This document shows, piece by piece, positions 50,042-58,588 of a stretch of DNA of 64,000 nt. Origin of the DNA: Clostridium amylolyticum (GTDB taxonomy: Bacteria > Bacillota > Clostridia > Clostridiales > Clostridiaceae); assembly GCF_900142075.1 (NCBI RefSeq), contig NZ_FQZO01000001.1, positions 434,001 through 498,000 of the forward strand, read 5' to 3'. The notes beneath the pieces are model-generated. The model did no database searches, was not told the origin of the DNA, and was given only the letters and a program-made list of their open reading frames with translations. How positions within the stretch are numbered: the first letter of the stretch is position 1; each line of letters opens with the position of its first letter. The position numbers and the translations under genes were made by a program.

Positions 50042-50587
50042 TTATAACAATTTTTTAATATTATTTTCCATATCCATTGGTTCTACTGGTGACTCAAACC
50101 TTTCCACCACATTACCTTCTCTATCTATTAAGAATTTTGTAAAGTTCCATTTTATAGAATCATCTATTAAAAAGTCAGGAAATTTTTCTTGTAAAAATGT
50201 AGAGAGCATCTTTCCACTGGCATTACTTGTATCAAAACCCTTGAAAGGTACCGATTCGGTTAAATATTTAAATAGAGGATGAGCGTTTTTCCCTCTAACC
50301 TCAATTTTTTCAAATAAAGGGAAGGTAACTCCATAATTTACTTGGCAAAAATTTTTAACTTCATGGCTATTCCCAGGTTCTTGCTCAGCAAATTGATTAC
50401 TAGGAAAGCCTAATATCTCTAAACCTTGGTCATTATATTTATTATATAATTTTTGCAAATCCTCATATTGAGGTGTAAATCCACATTTGCTAGCAGTATT
50501 TACTATAACGAGAACTTTTCCTTTATACTTCTCTAAAGACACATTATCTCCATCGATAGTGTTTAAATTAAAATCGTAAATTTTCAT
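50042..50587 (-). CDS. Glutathione peroxidase family protein
   Basis: 181 residues. Thiol peroxidase with catalytic Cys35 (NTASKCGFTPQ), Gln in PSNQF and Trp/Asn in KWNFTKFL, the conserved tetrad. It uses Cys, not selenocysteine. In clostridia it most likely takes electrons from thioredoxin rather than glutathione, as for other Cys-type members. Single gene; RBS AGGAGG. It fits defence against peroxides in an anaerobe. Confidence 0.92.
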   Translation of the reverse strand: MKIYDFNLNTIDGDNVSLEKYKGKVLVIVNTASKCGFTPQYEDLQKLYNKYNDQGLEILGFPSNQFAEQEPGNSHEVKNFCQVNYGVTFPLFEKIEVRGKNAHPLFKYLTESVPFKGFDTSNASGKMLSTFLQEKFPDFLIDDSIKWNFTKFLIDREGNVVERFESPVEPMDMENNIKKLL

Positions 50588-50903
50588 AACTTTTTATTCC
50601 TCCTAATAATATATTAAGTAAAATTAAATTGTATAAAATTAATGTTCAACTTAAATTTATCATAATGCTTTTTATGTGTCAATACATAGTATTTAAAAAT
50701 TTACGCAATACTATGTAATGCTTTACAAAATCAGCGATTACCCCATTAAAAAAATACAAATATTTTTTTAAAAAACATATTGACTATTAGTCAGTTTTGG
50801 TTATAATAGTATTTATGATAAATGACTATTAGTCATAAATTATGTTTTTCTATAATAAATGCATAAAACTGTTTACATGTTAATCTAAGGAGGGATTGAG
50901 ATA
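50588..50903. other. Intergenic region with the tetR operon promoter
   Basis: 316 bases between the divergent peroxidase and TetR genes. From 50780 it holds the promoter and two operators described separately. The first 190 bases are AT-rich without visible structure. Confidence 0.6.
50780..50835 (+). promoter_or_regulatory. Promoter and double operator of the TetR-MMPL operon
   Basis: TTGACT (50780-50785), 16-bp spacer, TATAAT (50802-50807). The perfect 13-bp palindrome TGACTATTAGTCA occurs twice, at 50781-50793 (over the -35 box) and 50823-50835 (past the -10), 42 bp apart. This is the expected layout for TetR self-repression. Confidence 0.8.
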
Positions 50904-51527
50904 GTGAGTGAAAAAACTAACAAAAACGGTACTAGCACAAAAATGTCCAGTAAGAAAATGATTAAAGAAAATGATTTATATTCTGCTGCTTATGAGCTTT
51001 TTATTACTAAAGGAATTCACAATACAGCTATAGATGATATTGTGAAAAAAGCTGGAGTAGCTAAGGGAACTTTTTATTTATATTTTAAAGATAAATACGA
51101 CATCATTAATAAAATAATACTTCAAAGAAGCTCTATGGTACTTAAAGAAGCCCTTCAAAAAACAGAAGAAAAACAATTTGACAGTTTTATAGATATGCTT
51201 TTATTTTATGTGGATTACATAATAGAATACTTTAAAGAAAATAAACTTACACTTAAGCTTATTAATAAAAACTTTTCTTGGGGGGTGTATAGAAGGGCGA
51301 TAATGCAGCCAAAACAATATGATGAAATGAGCGAACTAGTAGAGACTTTTATCTCTAACATGAAAAAATTAAATATGGATGAACAAGAGGCTGAAAAGAC
51401 ACTTTTTATGATTATCGAACTTACAGGTAATGTTTGCTACAGCAGCATTATATTAGAAGAACCTTATAGTATAGATGAAATGAAGCCCATATTGTTTAAA
51501 ACTATTGAAAGAATGATTAGACCCTAA
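50904..51527 (+). CDS. TetR family regulator
   Basis: 207 residues. N-terminal helix-turn-helix (about 22-65, AAYELFITKGIHNTAIDDIV and GVAKGTFYLYFKDK), then a ligand domain of about 140 residues. It begins an operon with an MMPL transporter and an exported coiled-coil protein and most likely represses it through the TGACTATTAGTCA sites. The ligand is unknown. GTG start after AAGGAGGG. Confidence 0.9.
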   Translation: MSEKTNKNGTSTKMSSKKMIKENDLYSAAYELFITKGIHNTAIDDIVKKAGVAKGTFYLYFKDKYDIINKIILQRSSMVLKEALQKTEEKQFDSFIDMLLFYVDYIIEYFKENKLTLKLINKNFSWGVYRRAIMQPKQYDEMSELVETFISNMKKLNMDEQEAEKTLFMIIELTGNVCYSSIILEEPYSIDEMKPILFKTIERMIRP

Positions 51528-51549
51528 TATTTGCAAGGAGTGAATAGAT

Positions 51550-53646
51550 TTGAAAAAATTTGGAAGATTTATAGCAGAAAAAAGAGTTTTAGTTTTAATA
51601 ATCGCTATATTCCTATTGATCCCAGCCACTTTTGGTATGGTAATGACAAAGATTAACTATGATGTGTTAACCTATTTACCTAAAAATTTAGATTCTATGA
51701 AAGGGCAAACCTTACTAGATGAAACTTTTAGTAGCGCTGCTACTTCATTTCTTATAATTGATGACATGGAATCAAAGGATATAGTGAAAATAAAAAATAA
51801 GATATCCACTATTGATGGAGTGGAAAAAGTACTATGGGTTGACGACCTAGTGGATATAACTGTACCAAAAGAAATATATCCAGATGAGGTTAAAAACTTT
51901 TTCTACAGTGGCAATTCCACTATGGTAGTAATTAAGTTCAAAGAAGGTGGAGCCTCAGAAAGAACTCAAACAGCTATAGGAAATATAAAGAAAGAAATGA
52001 ATAAGCAATGTTTCCTAAGCGGGGTATCAGCTATAGTAAAAGACACAAAGGATTTAGCAGATAAACAAACTCCTTTGTATGTTTTACTAGCGGTGGTTTT
52101 ATCAACTATAGTGCTAGCACTTACCATGGAGTCAGTTTTAATACCATTTATATTCTTAGCATCTATAGGTTTTGCAATACTATATAACTTTGGAACTAAT
52201 ATATTCTTTGGGGAGATATCCTATGTAACTAAAGCCCTAGCAGCAGTATTACAATTAGGCGTTACCATGGACTATTCCATATTCTTACTCCATAGGTATG
52301 AGGAAGAAAAATCTAAGTACGATGATAGGAATGAAGCCATGTCGGAGGCTATTGCAAACACCATAAAAGCAATATCAGGAAGTTCACTAACTACCATAGC
52401 AGGTTTTTTAGCATTAATAGTAATGAAGCTTGCTTTAGGAAAAGATATTGGGTTAGTAATGGCAAAGGGTGTTTTTCTAGGGGTAATAAGTACAGTAACC
52501 ATACTGCCTGCCTTTATATTGTTTTTTGATAAACCAATCCATAAATTCAAACACAAAACAATATTACCTGAATTTAATAAGGTGGCAGATTTAGTAACCC
52601 GTAAATACAAATTGTTTGTAGTTATATTTGTTATTGCATTTATACCAGCTATATATGGTTCAAACAATGCCAAAGTATATTATAACCTAGATGAATCACT
52701 ACCTAGGGATATGGAATCTATTGTGGCTACAAATAAGTTGAAGGATAAGTTCAACATGATGACCACCCATATGATCATAGTTAAAGATGATATTCCATCC
52801 TATAAAAAGAAAGAAATGGTAGACAGGATAGAAAAGGTGGATGGCATAGAAAAAGTAGTATCCTATGATAAATTTGTAGGAGGAGGAGTGCCTGAAAGCT
52901 TCATTCCTGAAGATATGAAATCCAGTGTAATAAAAGATGGATATAACCTAATTATTGCCAACTCAAAATACAAGGCAGCTCAAGACGCAGAAAATAAGCA
53001 AATTGAAGAAGTAGTGGGCATTGTAAAAGAGTATGACAAAGATGGCATGGTGGCTGGTGAAGGTCCACTAACTAAAGATTTAATTGAAATATCTGATATA
53101 GATTTTAAAAATGTTAACTATGCATCTATTCTGGCTATATTTGCCATAATACTCTTTGTATTTAAATCAATATCCTTACCAGTAATACTGGTTTTATCTA
53201 TTGAGTTAGCTATATTTGTAAATCTTGGTATACCATACTATACAGGAAATACCATTCCCTTTATATCCAGCATAGTTATAGGTACCATTCAGCTTGGAGC
53301 TACGGTAGACTATGCAATACTTCTTACTTCAAGATTTGAGGAAGAAATACAAAATGGACATGGCAGGATTGAGGCTATGAGGATTGCAGTACAAGGATCA
53401 GCCAAATCTATAGTTACCAGTGCACTTACATTTTTCGCTGCAACAGCAGGGGTTGCAATAGTTTCAGATATGGAGCTTATAAAGAGCTTATGTGTGCTTA
53501 TGGCAAGAGGGGCTTTAATAAGTATGGTAGTAATAATATTCATATTGCCATCTATATTAATTGTCAGTGAAAAATTAATAGCTCATACTACTAAGGGTTG
53601 GAGAAAAAATGCTGTTTCTACTAATGATAATAATTCAGCAGCATAA
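51550..53646 (+). CDS. MMPL/RND family transporter
   Basis: 698 residues with twelve predicted membrane helices in two MMPL repeats: helix 1, outside loop (about 35-170), helices 2-6 (about 175-330), then the same pattern again (about 352 on). TMDYSIFLLHRYEEE and TVDYAILLTSRFEEE are the paired helix-4 motifs whose Asp carries protons. It probably exports lipids, peptides or hydrophobic drugs. TTG start after AAGGAGTG, 22 bases behind the TetR gene. Confidence 0.9.
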   Translation: MKKFGRFIAEKRVLVLIIAIFLLIPATFGMVMTKINYDVLTYLPKNLDSMKGQTLLDETFSSAATSFLIIDDMESKDIVKIKNKISTIDGVEKVLWVDDLVDITVPKEIYPDEVKNFFYSGNSTMVVIKFKEGGASERTQTAIGNIKKEMNKQCFLSGVSAIVKDTKDLADKQTPLYVLLAVVLSTIVLALTMESVLIPFIFLASIGFAILYNFGTNIFFGEISYVTKALAAVLQLGVTMDYSIFLLHRYEEEKSKYDDRNEAMSEAIANTIKAISGSSLTTIAGFLALIVMKLALGKDIGLVMAKGVFLGVISTVTILPAFILFFDKPIHKFKHKTILPEFNKVADLVTRKYKLFVVIFVIAFIPAIYGSNNAKVYYNLDESLPRDMESIVATNKLKDKFNMMTTHMIIVKDDIPSYKKKEMVDRIEKVDGIEKVVSYDKFVGGGVPESFIPEDMKSSVIKDGYNLIIANSKYKAAQDAENKQIEEVVGIVKEYDKDGMVAGEGPLTKDLIEISDIDFKNVNYASILAIFAIILFVFKSISLPVILVLSIELAIFVNLGIPYYTGNTIPFISSIVIGTIQLGATVDYAILLTSRFEEEIQNGHGRIEAMRIAVQGSAKSIVTSALTFFAATAGVAIVSDMELIKSLCVLMARGALISMVVIIFILPSILIVSEKLIAHTTKGWRKNAVSTNDNNSAA

Positions 53647-53666
53647 AGTAATAGGAGGAATTGAAC

Positions 53667-56459
53667 ATGAATAAAAATGGATATAAATGTATGTCAAAAA
53701 CTTTAATAAGTTTAGTTTTAGTAGGTTCTATTCTAGGTGGGACTACAGTACAAGCTGCTTCAGGTATAAAGAAAGATGAATCAGTATATGTTACATTAAG
53801 TCATGAAGGACAAGTAAAAGAAAGAATAGTTAGCGATTGGGTTTATAATCCCACAGCTTCTGAAATTAAGGATAAATCATCATTAAAGGATATAAAAAAT
53901 GTTAAGAGTGATGATAAACCAGAGATAAATGGAGAAAACTTAACATGGAAAAGCAAAGATAATAACATTTTTTATCAAGGAAAAACAGATAAGGACCTTC
54001 CTTTAGATGTTAAAATTACCTATACATTAGATGGACAAGAGGTAAACCCTAAGGACATAGCAGGGAAATCCGGTAGCTTAAAAATAAAAGTGGATGTAAA
54101 AAATAAAGATGCTCATAAAGTTACTATAAATGGGAAAGAAAAAGATATATACACACCTTTTACTGCGGTAACAGTTATGAATTTACCTCTGGAAAACTTT
54201 AAGAATGTTAAGGTTAATTCAGGAGAGGTAATATCTGATGGAAATAACTCTATAATTACCTTTATTTCTTTACCAGGTTTAAAGGATAGCTTAAATATAG
54301 ATAAGGATTTAATTGATTTAGATTTAAATGAAAGTTTAGAAGTTACCACAGAGGTAGAAAACTTTAAGTTAGGACCAATAATGATAACAGCTACTCCTAA
54401 CTTGCCAGATGTAAAAGCTTTTAAAGAAGCAAAAAATATATCAGAACTTAAGGATGGAATAAATGAACTTAAGGATGCCAGCACACAATTAAAAGATGGG
54501 GCTAAAAAGCTATCTGATGGAGGAAGCTTACTTTCTGAAAAAATGGGAGAATTAGTATCTGGAGTGGATAAGCTAAACTCTGGCTCTAATGCCTTGAAAA
54601 ACGGTTCATCACAATTATATGATGGTATTACCTTAGCTGGGGTAGGAGTAAATCAACTAGTTAAAGAAGTAAATGCCCCAGGCAATAAAAATAAACTTGC
54701 TTTAATCACTGATGACAAAAAAGTTCAGCAAGAAAGGACTCTAATTGAAGATGCATTTTTTGCTAAAGACATGCCTACTGAAGATTTAGCAGGACTATTA
54801 CCTCTTATGAGCAAAGAAAATATAGGTATGGCTGGTAAAACAGTTAAGGATGTACGAGATGCTCAATTTGCTAAACTTATATCAGATCCGTTAGTGCAGC
54901 AGCTAAAAGCCCTAGCTACACCTGAGAACGTGAAAAGTATACAGGAGTTAATGAATAATGCAGATGCACTAAACAGTTTAGATATAAATATGGAAAACTT
55001 ACAACCACTAATGAATCTAATGAATAATATGGATAAACTTGCTGGACTTATGGGAGACATAAATGGACTAGCAAAAATGGACACATCAGCATTAACAAGC
55101 ATGATGCCATTACTTGATAATGCAGCTACTTTCAAAAGCTTGCTAGATTCTGTAGGACAATTAAGTAAAGTAGATATATCTGGCATGCAAGGATTTATAA
55201 AGAGTCAACAGAGTAATGGAGAAAAGTTCATAACTGAAAGCGTACAGTTACTAGATTCTAATAATATAAATGCACTTAATGCTGCTATAGATAAAGCTTA
55301 TCCATCGGATAATGCTGCTACAAAGGATGTTAATGCACAATTAAAGAAATTATTTGCAGGGTATGTTCAAGCAATTAATGAAACTAAAAATAATGTAGTT
55401 AATTCTAAATCAGCTCTAGATGAAGCATCGAAAAATTTGGCTATGTTAGCTGAATTACAAAAAGGACTTGCAGCTAATGCTGGAGTTATAGATGGAGCAT
55501 CAAAAGCTTTATCACAGGAAAATGTAACTTCTATTAAAACCATGGCTGGTGCATTAAATGGAGCAAAGCAGAAATTAAGTGATCCAGAAACAATAAAGCT
55601 ACTGCAATCATTAAATGCTGTGATGAATGATGAAAAAGTTAAAGCTGAATTAAATAAGATAAATGCAGTGCTTCCTCAAGTAGGAAATATGAAGCAAAGC
55701 CTTAAAAATAATGAAAATAATATCAAAGCTTTAAAAATGGTAATAGCTAAAACTAATGATCCAGAAGTTCAAAAGACTTTAGCTCAAATTAGTGTAATAG
55801 AAAAAGATGTAGATAGCTTAAAACCAGTAATAAAAGCTATAGAAACTAATTTAACACCAGAAACAGCAGAAAAACTAGCTAAATCTCCAGAGGATTTAAA
55901 GAAGCTTATGGAAATGCAAAACCACTTAAAGGAAAGTGAAGATATACTAAATATAATGAAAGAATCCTTAGAGAAAAATAACGTTGCAAAAGCAAGAGAA
56001 GCTTTAGGAAAGATTCCAGAGTTAACAGCAGGATTTAATAAGTTACAAGGCGGTTCCAGCCAGCTTTATAATGGATTAATTGAATTGAACAGTGGAGTAA
56101 ATTCTCTATCAGATGGATCAAAGCAACTTAAAAATGGTGCCGATGAGCTTTCTAAAGGTGCTTCAGCCTTAAGCGAAGGTATGGATAAGTTTGATGAAGA
56201 AGGAATAACCAAGCTTCATGATGAAGTAGGCGGAAAAGTAGATGATGTACAAGAAATATTAGATACAAAAGATGAAATCATAAAACTTTCCGAAGAGTAT
56301 GGTACCTTCTCAGGGATAGGAGAAGATATGGAAGGTAAGGTTAAATTCATAATGAAAACAGATGAAGTTAAATTACCTGAAGTAAAGAAAGAAGAAACCA
56401 AAACTGTAAAAGAAGGAAAAAAAGGATTCATACAATGGATAAAAAGCTTATTTGCATAA
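53667..56459 (+). CDS. Exported coiled-coil protein with YhgE/Pip-like repeats
   Basis: 930 residues. Signal peptide (about 1-31, ending VQAA), a beta-rich domain (about 35-245), then long helical regions with heptad-like LKDGxxxLxxG repeats (ELKDASTQLKDGAKKLSDGG; QLYNGLIELNSGVNSLSDGS) as in YhgE/Pip proteins. Unlike those, it lacks the terminal block of membrane helices and ends in a short amphipathic GFIQWIKSLFA. It probably works outside the membrane with the MMPL transporter encoded just before, perhaps as a periplasm-spanning adaptor. Start at ATG 53667, 8 bases after AGGAGG. Confidence 0.75.
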   Translation: MNKNGYKCMSKTLISLVLVGSILGGTTVQAASGIKKDESVYVTLSHEGQVKERIVSDWVYNPTASEIKDKSSLKDIKNVKSDDKPEINGENLTWKSKDNNIFYQGKTDKDLPLDVKITYTLDGQEVNPKDIAGKSGSLKIKVDVKNKDAHKVTINGKEKDIYTPFTAVTVMNLPLENFKNVKVNSGEVISDGNNSIITFISLPGLKDSLNIDKDLIDLDLNESLEVTTEVENFKLGPIMITATPNLPDVKAFKEAKNISELKDGINELKDASTQLKDGAKKLSDGGSLLSEKMGELVSGVDKLNSGSNALKNGSSQLYDGITLAGVGVNQLVKEVNAPGNKNKLALITDDKKVQQERTLIEDAFFAKDMPTEDLAGLLPLMSKENIGMAGKTVKDVRDAQFAKLISDPLVQQLKALATPENVKSIQELMNNADALNSLDINMENLQPLMNLMNNMDKLAGLMGDINGLAKMDTSALTSMMPLLDNAATFKSLLDSVGQLSKVDISGMQGFIKSQQSNGEKFITESVQLLDSNNINALNAAIDKAYPSDNAATKDVNAQLKKLFAGYVQAINETKNNVVNSKSALDEASKNLAMLAELQKGLAANAGVIDGASKALSQENVTSIKTMAGALNGAKQKLSDPETIKLLQSLNAVMNDEKVKAELNKINAVLPQVGNMKQSLKNNENNIKALKMVIAKTNDPEVQKTLAQISVIEKDVDSLKPVIKAIETNLTPETAEKLAKSPEDLKKLMEMQNHLKESEDILNIMKESLEKNNVAKAREALGKIPELTAGFNKLQGGSSQLYNGLIELNSGVNSLSDGSKQLKNGADELSKGASALSEGMDKFDEEGITKLHDEVGGKVDDVQEILDTKDEIIKLSEEYGTFSGIGEDMEGKVKFIMKTDEVKLPEVKKEETKTVKEGKKGFIQWIKSLFA

Positions 56460-56587
56460 GCATATGTTCCAAGTTTTAATTAGTAACGTTCCAAATTTTA
56501 ATATAAATAGTTATATTAAAAATATATTAGAGATATAGTACTGCAACGGATTATATGATATACTAAATATGTAAAATTTAAAAGCCA

Positions 56588-56680
56588 ATATATCAAGAGT
56601 TAGGGTAGAGATTTAGCTCTATGACCCTATACCAACCTGCTAGTGGCAAGGTGGTCCAGCTAAAACTTCGATAAGAGGCG
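56588..56680 (+). promoter_or_regulatory. S-box (SAM-I)-like riboswitch, divergent, without a visible P4
   Basis: TATCAAGAG opens and GATAAGAGG closes the element (P1, weak). P2a TAGGG/CCCTA and P2b TAGAG/CTCTA are separated by a one-sided TGA bulge, as in the S-box kink-turn. P3 is ACCAACCTGC/GCAAGGTGGT, close to the S-box CAACCTGC...GCAAGGTG. The P2 loop (TTTAG, 56612-56616) pairs with CTAAA (56660-56664) downstream of P3, the same pseudoknot as in SAM-I. The usual P4 hairpin is missing. GATAAGA can also pair with TCTTATC in the terminator. It may bind SAM or a related compound. Confidence 0.5.
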
Positions 56681-56699
56681 GATAAAATGATGAGTTTAT

Positions 56700-56733
56700 G
56701 TCTTCTTATCTTAGGATAGGAAGACTTTTTTTT
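56700..56733 (+). terminator. Terminator of the S-box-like leader
   Basis: GTCTTCTTATC, loop TTAG, GATAGGAAGAC, then eight T. Its left arm TCTTATC (56704-56710) is complementary to GATAAGA (56670-56676) of the element, giving a competing antiterminator. Confidence 0.85.
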
Positions 56734-56836
56734 AAAATAATTTTTACTTTTTACACAAATAAAGTGAAATAAAATTAACTAGGTTACGCATTAATTCTAA
56801 AAAATTATGCTTATTTTGGAGGTTAAAGCAATTGAT

Positions 56837-58588
56837 ATGAATGAAAAAAATAATGAAATAATTTTTTCTCCACCTAAAAATTCTACAAAATTAGTATCCT
56901 ATATAAAAAAATATTCTAAACAGTTCATTATTACAGCTATCACCGGTATAGCATTTAATTCAGCCATGGTGTTAGGCCCAATATTTCAAGGAAAACTATT
57001 AGATGCTGCTATATCATCTAATGGTATGGAAGGAATACTGAAAGCTGGGATGCAATTCATTGGTATTACTTTGAGCTTTCAAGTTGCTAGGTTTTTTAAA
57101 AGATACTATGTTAGGGATATGGCCAATCGCATGAGTGGAGATATGCGTGTGGGTATAATGGAGTCAATATTAAGTACTGACTTAAACACCATTGAAAAAC
57201 AAAAAGTTGGAGATATGATGTCCACCACTGTGGGTGATGTGGACATCGTGGTAGAAGCCATTAGAAAAACTATAACAGAAATTTTTGATACCGGGGTTCT
57301 TATGATTGCTTATTGGGTGGCTCTAATGAGTTATGATATAAAAATCACTTTATTAGCCACTATACCCATTCCTATAGTAATATCTTTAGCTCAATTAATG
57401 AGAAAAACTGTTCAAAATAAATCTAAAGAAGCAAGAAAAGCTAACTCTAAAACTACTACCCACATTAGAAAAATCATTTCACAGATTAATATTTTAAGGC
57501 TATATGGAAGAGAAGAAGCAGAGTTAAATAGATTAAAAGAAAAATTAGATATTCAAGCTAGTAAAACAGCGGTGGCTACAGTGTTGAAAAATGGATTAGC
57601 CCCTGTTTATTCTGCCTTGGCTTCTATTGGAATAATTATTGTAATAGCATTAGGTGGTAATAAAGTTATTGATAAAAGCTGGAGCATAGGACAGTTAACG
57701 GCTTATGTTGCAATGTTTATTGCCCTGTCAACTAGGACAACCACTGCAGCTAAATTATTTAATATTCAACAGGGAGCCAAGGCATCTTGGGAAAGGGTAA
57801 AAAATTTAATGGTAAAGGATAATGCAATAACCAAATTATCTGAAACCACTCTAAAACCAAAAAAAATGAGTATAAAGAAATTTTCATTTAAATACCCCAC
57901 AGGAGATAAGTATGTAATCAATAATATATCATTTAATGTATCTTCAGGAATGATAATAGGAATTACTGGCCCTGTAGGATGCGGAAAAAGCGCATTAGGA
58001 CTAGCTTTAACTGGACTATATGATTATGAAGGAAATATTTTATTAGAGGGTGAAGAGCTTAAAGATATTCCCGATAATAAGAAGTTAGCTACTGTAACTT
58101 ATATGGGTCATGACCCCTTCCTTTTTTCAGATACTCTGGAAAATAATATTACATGGGGAAATGAGAACCCAGAAAAGTTGGAGAGGGTATTAAATATAGC
58201 AAGTTTGAAAACAGATATTAGCAAATTTGAAAAGGGAGTAAAAACTCAAGTGGCAGAAAAGGGCTCAAAAGTTTCTGGAGGTCAAAGGCAGAGGATATCC
58301 TTGGCAAGAGCTTTGTATAAAGATGCCAGTATTGTAATACTAGATGATCCTTTTTCAGCGGTGGACATATATACCGAAGGGAAAATTATTGAAGCATTAA
58401 GACAAAATGCTAAAGGTAAATTCATCTTTATTTTTTCTCACAGGTTGGAGTCTTTTAAATATACGGACAAAGTCATAGTATTAGATAAGGGCAAAATAGT
58501 TCAGATGGGAACTCATGAAGAGCTATCAAATAATGAAGGAATATATAATAAGATAATTGATTCTCAGAAATTCATGGGGGTGAATTAA
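56837..58588 (+). CDS. Heterodimeric ABC exporter, half 1 (degenerate Walker B)
   Basis: About 583 residues: six membrane helices (about 25-310) and an ATPase domain (about 330-580) with Walker A GPVGCGKS, signature VSGGQRQR and Walker B VILDDPFSAVD, then FIFSHR as switch His. The catalytic Glu after Walker B is Asp, so this half probably has the non-hydrolysing site. It abuts the second half, which has the complementary defect. The start is uncertain: ATG at 56837 has GGAGG 14 bases away, and the in-frame ATG at 56807 has none. Exports an unknown compound under control of the S-box-like leader. Confidence 0.87.
   Translation: MNEKNNEIIFSPPKNSTKLVSYIKKYSKQFIITAITGIAFNSAMVLGPIFQGKLLDAAISSNGMEGILKAGMQFIGITLSFQVARFFKRYYVRDMANRMSGDMRVGIMESILSTDLNTIEKQKVGDMMSTTVGDVDIVVEAIRKTITEIFDTGVLMIAYWVALMSYDIKITLLATIPIPIVISLAQLMRKTVQNKSKEARKANSKTTTHIRKIISQINILRLYGREEAELNRLKEKLDIQASKTAVATVLKNGLAPVYSALASIGIIIVIALGGNKVIDKSWSIGQLTAYVAMFIALSTRTTTAAKLFNIQQGAKASWERVKNLMVKDNAITKLSETTLKPKKMSIKKFSFKYPTGDKYVINNISFNVSSGMIIGITGPVGCGKSALGLALTGLYDYEGNILLEGEELKDIPDNKKLATVTYMGHDPFLFSDTLENNITWGNENPEKLERVLNIASLKTDISKFEKGVKTQVAEKGSKVSGGQRQRISLARALYKDASIVILDDPFSAVDIYTEGKIIEALRQNAKGKFIFIFSHRLESFKYTDKVIVLDKGKIVQMGTHEELSNNEGIYNKIIDSQKFMGVN

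Larger units (their letters stand above)
56460..56836. other. Intergenic region with riboswitch-like leader
   Basis: 377 bases between the TetR operon and the ABC exporter genes. It holds the S-box-like element (56588-56680) and its terminator (56700-56733), and no other recognisable feature except AT-rich promoter DNA. Confidence 0.6.
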
